From contig JAKLIE010000094.1 in NCBI GenBank assembly GCA_022709775.1, forward strand, positions 1-6,829: a stretch of 6,829 nt of DNA, in the 5' to 3' direction. This stretch comes from Pseudomonadota bacterium. Its GTDB lineage: Bacteria > Pseudomonadota > Gammaproteobacteria > Burkholderiales > Casimicrobiaceae. Below, piece by piece: positions 4,787-6,829 of this stretch. Position 1 is the stretch's first letter, and every line of letters starts with the position of its first letter. Below the pieces are notes generated by a model. That model searched no databases. It saw only the letters and a list, made by a program, of their open reading frames with translations, and was not told where the DNA came from. Position numbers and translations under genes: made by a program.

Positions 4787-6829
4787 ATGCGCATGCTCCA
4801 TCGCCTCGCGCTGATCGCTGCGATCGCGACCACCCCGCTCTCGTCGATCGCGAACGCGCAGCAGATCGTCGAGTTCCCGCCGATCCCCGGCAACGTCCGG
4901 CCCAGCAGCATCGTCCTCGGGCCCGACGGCAATTACTGGTTCACCGAGGTCTTCGGCGACAAGGTCGGTCGCGTCACGCCGGCCGGCGTCGTCACCGAGT
5001 TCCCGGTGCCTACGGTTCCTGCGAGCCTCGAGCGGATCGCCGTCGGGCCGGACGGGAACCTGTGGTTCACGGCGCGCGGGTCCAACCGGATCGGTCGCAT
5101 CACCACCGCCGGCGTCGTCACCGAGTTCCCGGTGCCGACCGCGAACGCCGGCGTGCAGTCGATCGCTGCGGGTCCCGACGGCAACCTCTGGTTCACCGAA
5201 AGCGAGTCCGACAAGGTCGGACGCATCACGACGGCGGGGACGATCACCGAGTTCCCCGTCACGGGCGGCTCGGGGCCGTGGGGCATCGTCGCCGGTGCCG
5301 ACGGCAACCTGTGGTTCACCGAGCGCTACGGCAACCGGATCGGGCGCATCACGACGTCGGGAACCGTCACCGAATACGCGATTCCGACGGCGAACTCGGA
5401 TCCCATGTACATCGCGGCCGGCCCGGACGGCGCGCTGTGGTTCACCGAGTTCGGCGCCGACCAGGTGGGCAGGATCACGACCGCGGGTACGGTCACCGAC
5501 GAGTTCAGCCTGCTGCGAGCGAACGCGGAGCCGTGGGCCATCGTCGCCGGCTCCGACGGCGCGCTCTGGCTCACCGAGTTCGGCGGCAACCGGATCGTCC
5601 GCATGAGCACGTCGGGCCAGGTCACCGAGTACCCGATCCCGAGCGCCGCATCGCGCCCCTACGACCTCGTCGAAGGAGCCGACGCCTCGCTCTGGTTCGT
5701 CGAGTTCGACACGCACCGGATCGGCCGGCTGTCGCCGGCCGTGCCGCGCACGCTCCACGAGTTCGCGGTCAGCGGCTCGCCGCCGAACCTCGCCGGCATC
5801 ACGACCGGGCCCGACGGCAACCTGTGGTTCGCCGTGCAGGTCAACAATACGATCGGCCGCGTGACGCCGGCCGGCGCGATCACCGAGTTCCCGGTCACGA
5901 CGGCCGGCGCGAGCCCGTACGGCATCGCCGCCGGTCCCGACGGCAACCTCTGGTTCACCGAACGCACGGGCAACGCCATCGGGCGCATCACGCCCGCGGG
6001 AACGGTGACCGAATTTCCGGTCCTGACCGCGGCGTCGTCGCCGCTGCACATCACCGCCGGGCCGGACGGCAACCTGTGGTTCACGCAGATCGACGGCAAC
6101 CGGATCGGCCGCATCACGCCCGGCGGCACCGTCACCGAGTTCCCGTTGCCGAACCCGGGCTCGGGTCCGAGCCGCATCGTCGCGGGTCCCGACGGCAACC
6201 TGTGGTTCACCGAGCACGACGGCAACCGCATCGGGCGCATCACGACCGCCGGAGCGATCACCGAGTTCCCGCTGCCCACGCCCGCCGCGCTGCCGGGCGG
6301 CATCGCCGTCGGCCCCGACGGGGCGCTCTGGTTCACCGAAGGGGCAACCGACCGGATCGGCCGCATCACGACGACCGGGACGTTTTCGCCGTCGATCGAC
6401 GTGCCCGACGCCGGCTCGCTGCCCTTCAACCTCGTCGGCGGCAGCGACGGCGCGCTGTGGATCACCGCGTATTCGGGCCAGCGGATCCTGCGAATGACGA
6501 CGGCCGGCGAGTTCACCGAATTCGCGCTGCCCGATCCCGTCGCGTTCCCGTCGAGCCTCGTCGAAGGCCCCGACCGCGGCATCTGGTTCACGGAGTTCGG
6601 CGGCAAGCGCGTCGGCCTGCTCGCATTGCCGCTCGCGATCGCGGCCGGCAGTCCCCCGCCCGCGACGCTCGGTTCGGCCTACCCGTTCGCGTTCGCCGCG
6701 ACCGGCGGCCTGCCGCCCTATGCCTGGACGGTGGTCGACGGCAGCCTGCCTCCGGGGCTGGCGCTGGACCCCGGCACCGGAGCGCTGTCGGGCGTTCCGA
6801 CGACGCCCGGCGAGTGGACGTTCACGCTG
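4787..6829 (+). CDS. Secreted Vgb-like double beta-propeller protein with Ig-like domain (3' end outside window)
   Basis: An open frame of 681 codons runs off the right edge with no stop. Residues 1-24 form a signal peptide (basic MRMLHR, hydrophobic core, cut likely after ANA), so the product is exported. Fourteen repeats of about 42 residues follow, with consensus P..I..GPDGNLWFTE...N.IGRIT..G.VTEFP; the GPDG-type motif falls at residues 45, 87, 129, 170, 212, 255, 297, 341, 383, 425, 467, 509, 552 and 594. This is the repeat of virginiamycin B lyase (Vgb, a seven-bladed propeller of about 300 residues), so 14 units imply two propellers (about 27-320 and 321-614). From about 616 a putative Ig domain of He_PIG type begins, with GSLPPGLALDPGTGALSGVP (652-671). 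The few His residues (310, 324, 421, 477) do not obviously rebuild the Vgb catalytic set, so enzymatic streptogramin cleavage is doubtful. An extracellular binding or surface role is more likely. Total length and C-terminal anchor are unknown. Confidence 0.9.
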   Translation, partial: MRMLHRLALIAAIATTPLSSIANAQQIVEFPPIPGNVRPSSIVLGPDGNYWFTEVFGDKVGRVTPAGVVTEFPVPTVPASLERIAVGPDGNLWFTARGSNRIGRITTAGVVTEFPVPTANAGVQSIAAGPDGNLWFTESESDKVGRITTAGTITEFPVTGGSGPWGIVAGADGNLWFTERYGNRIGRITTSGTVTEYAIPTANSDPMYIAAGPDGALWFTEFGADQVGRITTAGTVTDEFSLLRANAEPWAIVAGSDGALWLTEFGGNRIVRMSTSGQVTEYPIPSAASRPYDLVEGADASLWFVEFDTHRIGRLSPAVPRTLHEFAVSGSPPNLAGITTGPDGNLWFAVQVNNTIGRVTPAGAITEFPVTTAGASPYGIAAGPDGNLWFTERTGNAIGRITPAGTVTEFPVLTAASSPLHITAGPDGNLWFTQIDGNRIGRITPGGTVTEFPLPNPGSGPSRIVAGPDGNLWFTEHDGNRIGRITTAGAITEFPLPTPAALPGGIAVGPDGALWFTEGATDRIGRITTTGTFSPSIDVPDAGSLPFNLVGGSDGALWITAYSGQRILRMTTAGEFTEFALPDPVAFPSSLVEGPDRGIWFTEFGGKRVGLLALPLAIAAGSPPPATLGSAYPFAFAATGGLPPYAWTVVDGSLPPGLALDPGTGALSGVPTTPGEWTFTL
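4919..6628 (+). repeat. Fourteen tandem ~126-bp coding repeats (beta-propeller blades)
   Basis: Units begin at the GPDG-type motif at 4919, 5045, 5171, 5294, 5420, 5549, 5675, 5807, 5933, 6059, 6185, 6311, 6440 and 6566. Spacing is 126 bp except for 123 (unit 3 to 4), 129 (5 to 6 and 12 to 13) and 132 (7 to 8), always in whole codons. The DNA core GACGGCAACCTGTGG is kept nearly identical in many units, with CTG/CTC and GAG/GAA variation. Units 7 and 14 end in divergent sequence (GRLSPAVPRT and VGLLALPLAI) in place of the usual IGRIT..G.VT. This marks the ends of two seven-unit blocks. Confidence 0.9.

Noticed and set aside
4538..6217. A 559-codon minus-strand open frame opposite the propeller gene, with its own periodic GEPQVAVG-type repeat
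   Set aside because: The periodicity is the mirror of the sense-strand propeller repeats. The sense frame has a signal peptide, ribosome site and recognisable fold, and the antisense has none of these.

Overview
The window comes from a GC-rich bacterial chromosome. A betaproteobacterium, most likely in or near Burkholderiales, fits best. The grounds are strong G/C preference at third codon positions, a tRNA-Arg(ACG) with encoded CCA, an orphan Bug/TctC-type periplasmic binding protein (a family greatly expanded in that order), and a PLD-type cardiolipin synthase with a C-terminal membrane hairpin. This is inferred from gene content, not from a phylogenetic marker. No insertion sequence, CRISPR array, rRNA or phage gene is visible.

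Layout from left to right. (1) Positions 1-35 hold the possible first codons of a minus-strand gene that leaves the window. (2) A strong hairpin terminator (98-134), tRNA-Arg(ACG) (141-217, minus) and its -10 box follow. (3) Next is a minus-strand gene for a two-HKD-motif phospholipase D / cardiolipin-synthase-like enzyme (239-1729), ending 21 bp before the tRNA. (4) A minus-strand pair (2861-3724, then 1858-2826) encodes an isocitrate lyase/PEP mutase-superfamily C-C lyase and a secreted Bug-family solute-binding protein, 34 bp apart and probably one operon. (5) Divergent from this pair, on the plus strand, is an RraA-like / HMG-aldolase-family gene (3907-4572). (6) At the right end a large plus-strand gene (4787 to beyond 6829) encodes a secreted protein with 14 tandem Vgb/streptogramin-lyase-like beta-propeller repeats followed by the start of a putative Ig-like domain. 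It has no stop codon in the window.

The lyase, the binding protein and the RraA-like aldolase together look like a small catabolic cassette. A carboxylate would be captured in the periplasm, and hydroxy- or oxo-acid intermediates would be cleaved in the cytoplasm to pyruvate-level products. The substrate cannot be read from sequence. The right-hand propeller protein is the most unusual item: its repeats fall into two sets of seven, which suggests two fused seven-bladed propellers. I see no convincing evidence for a completely new system. Most long open frames opposite these genes are GC-driven shadows.
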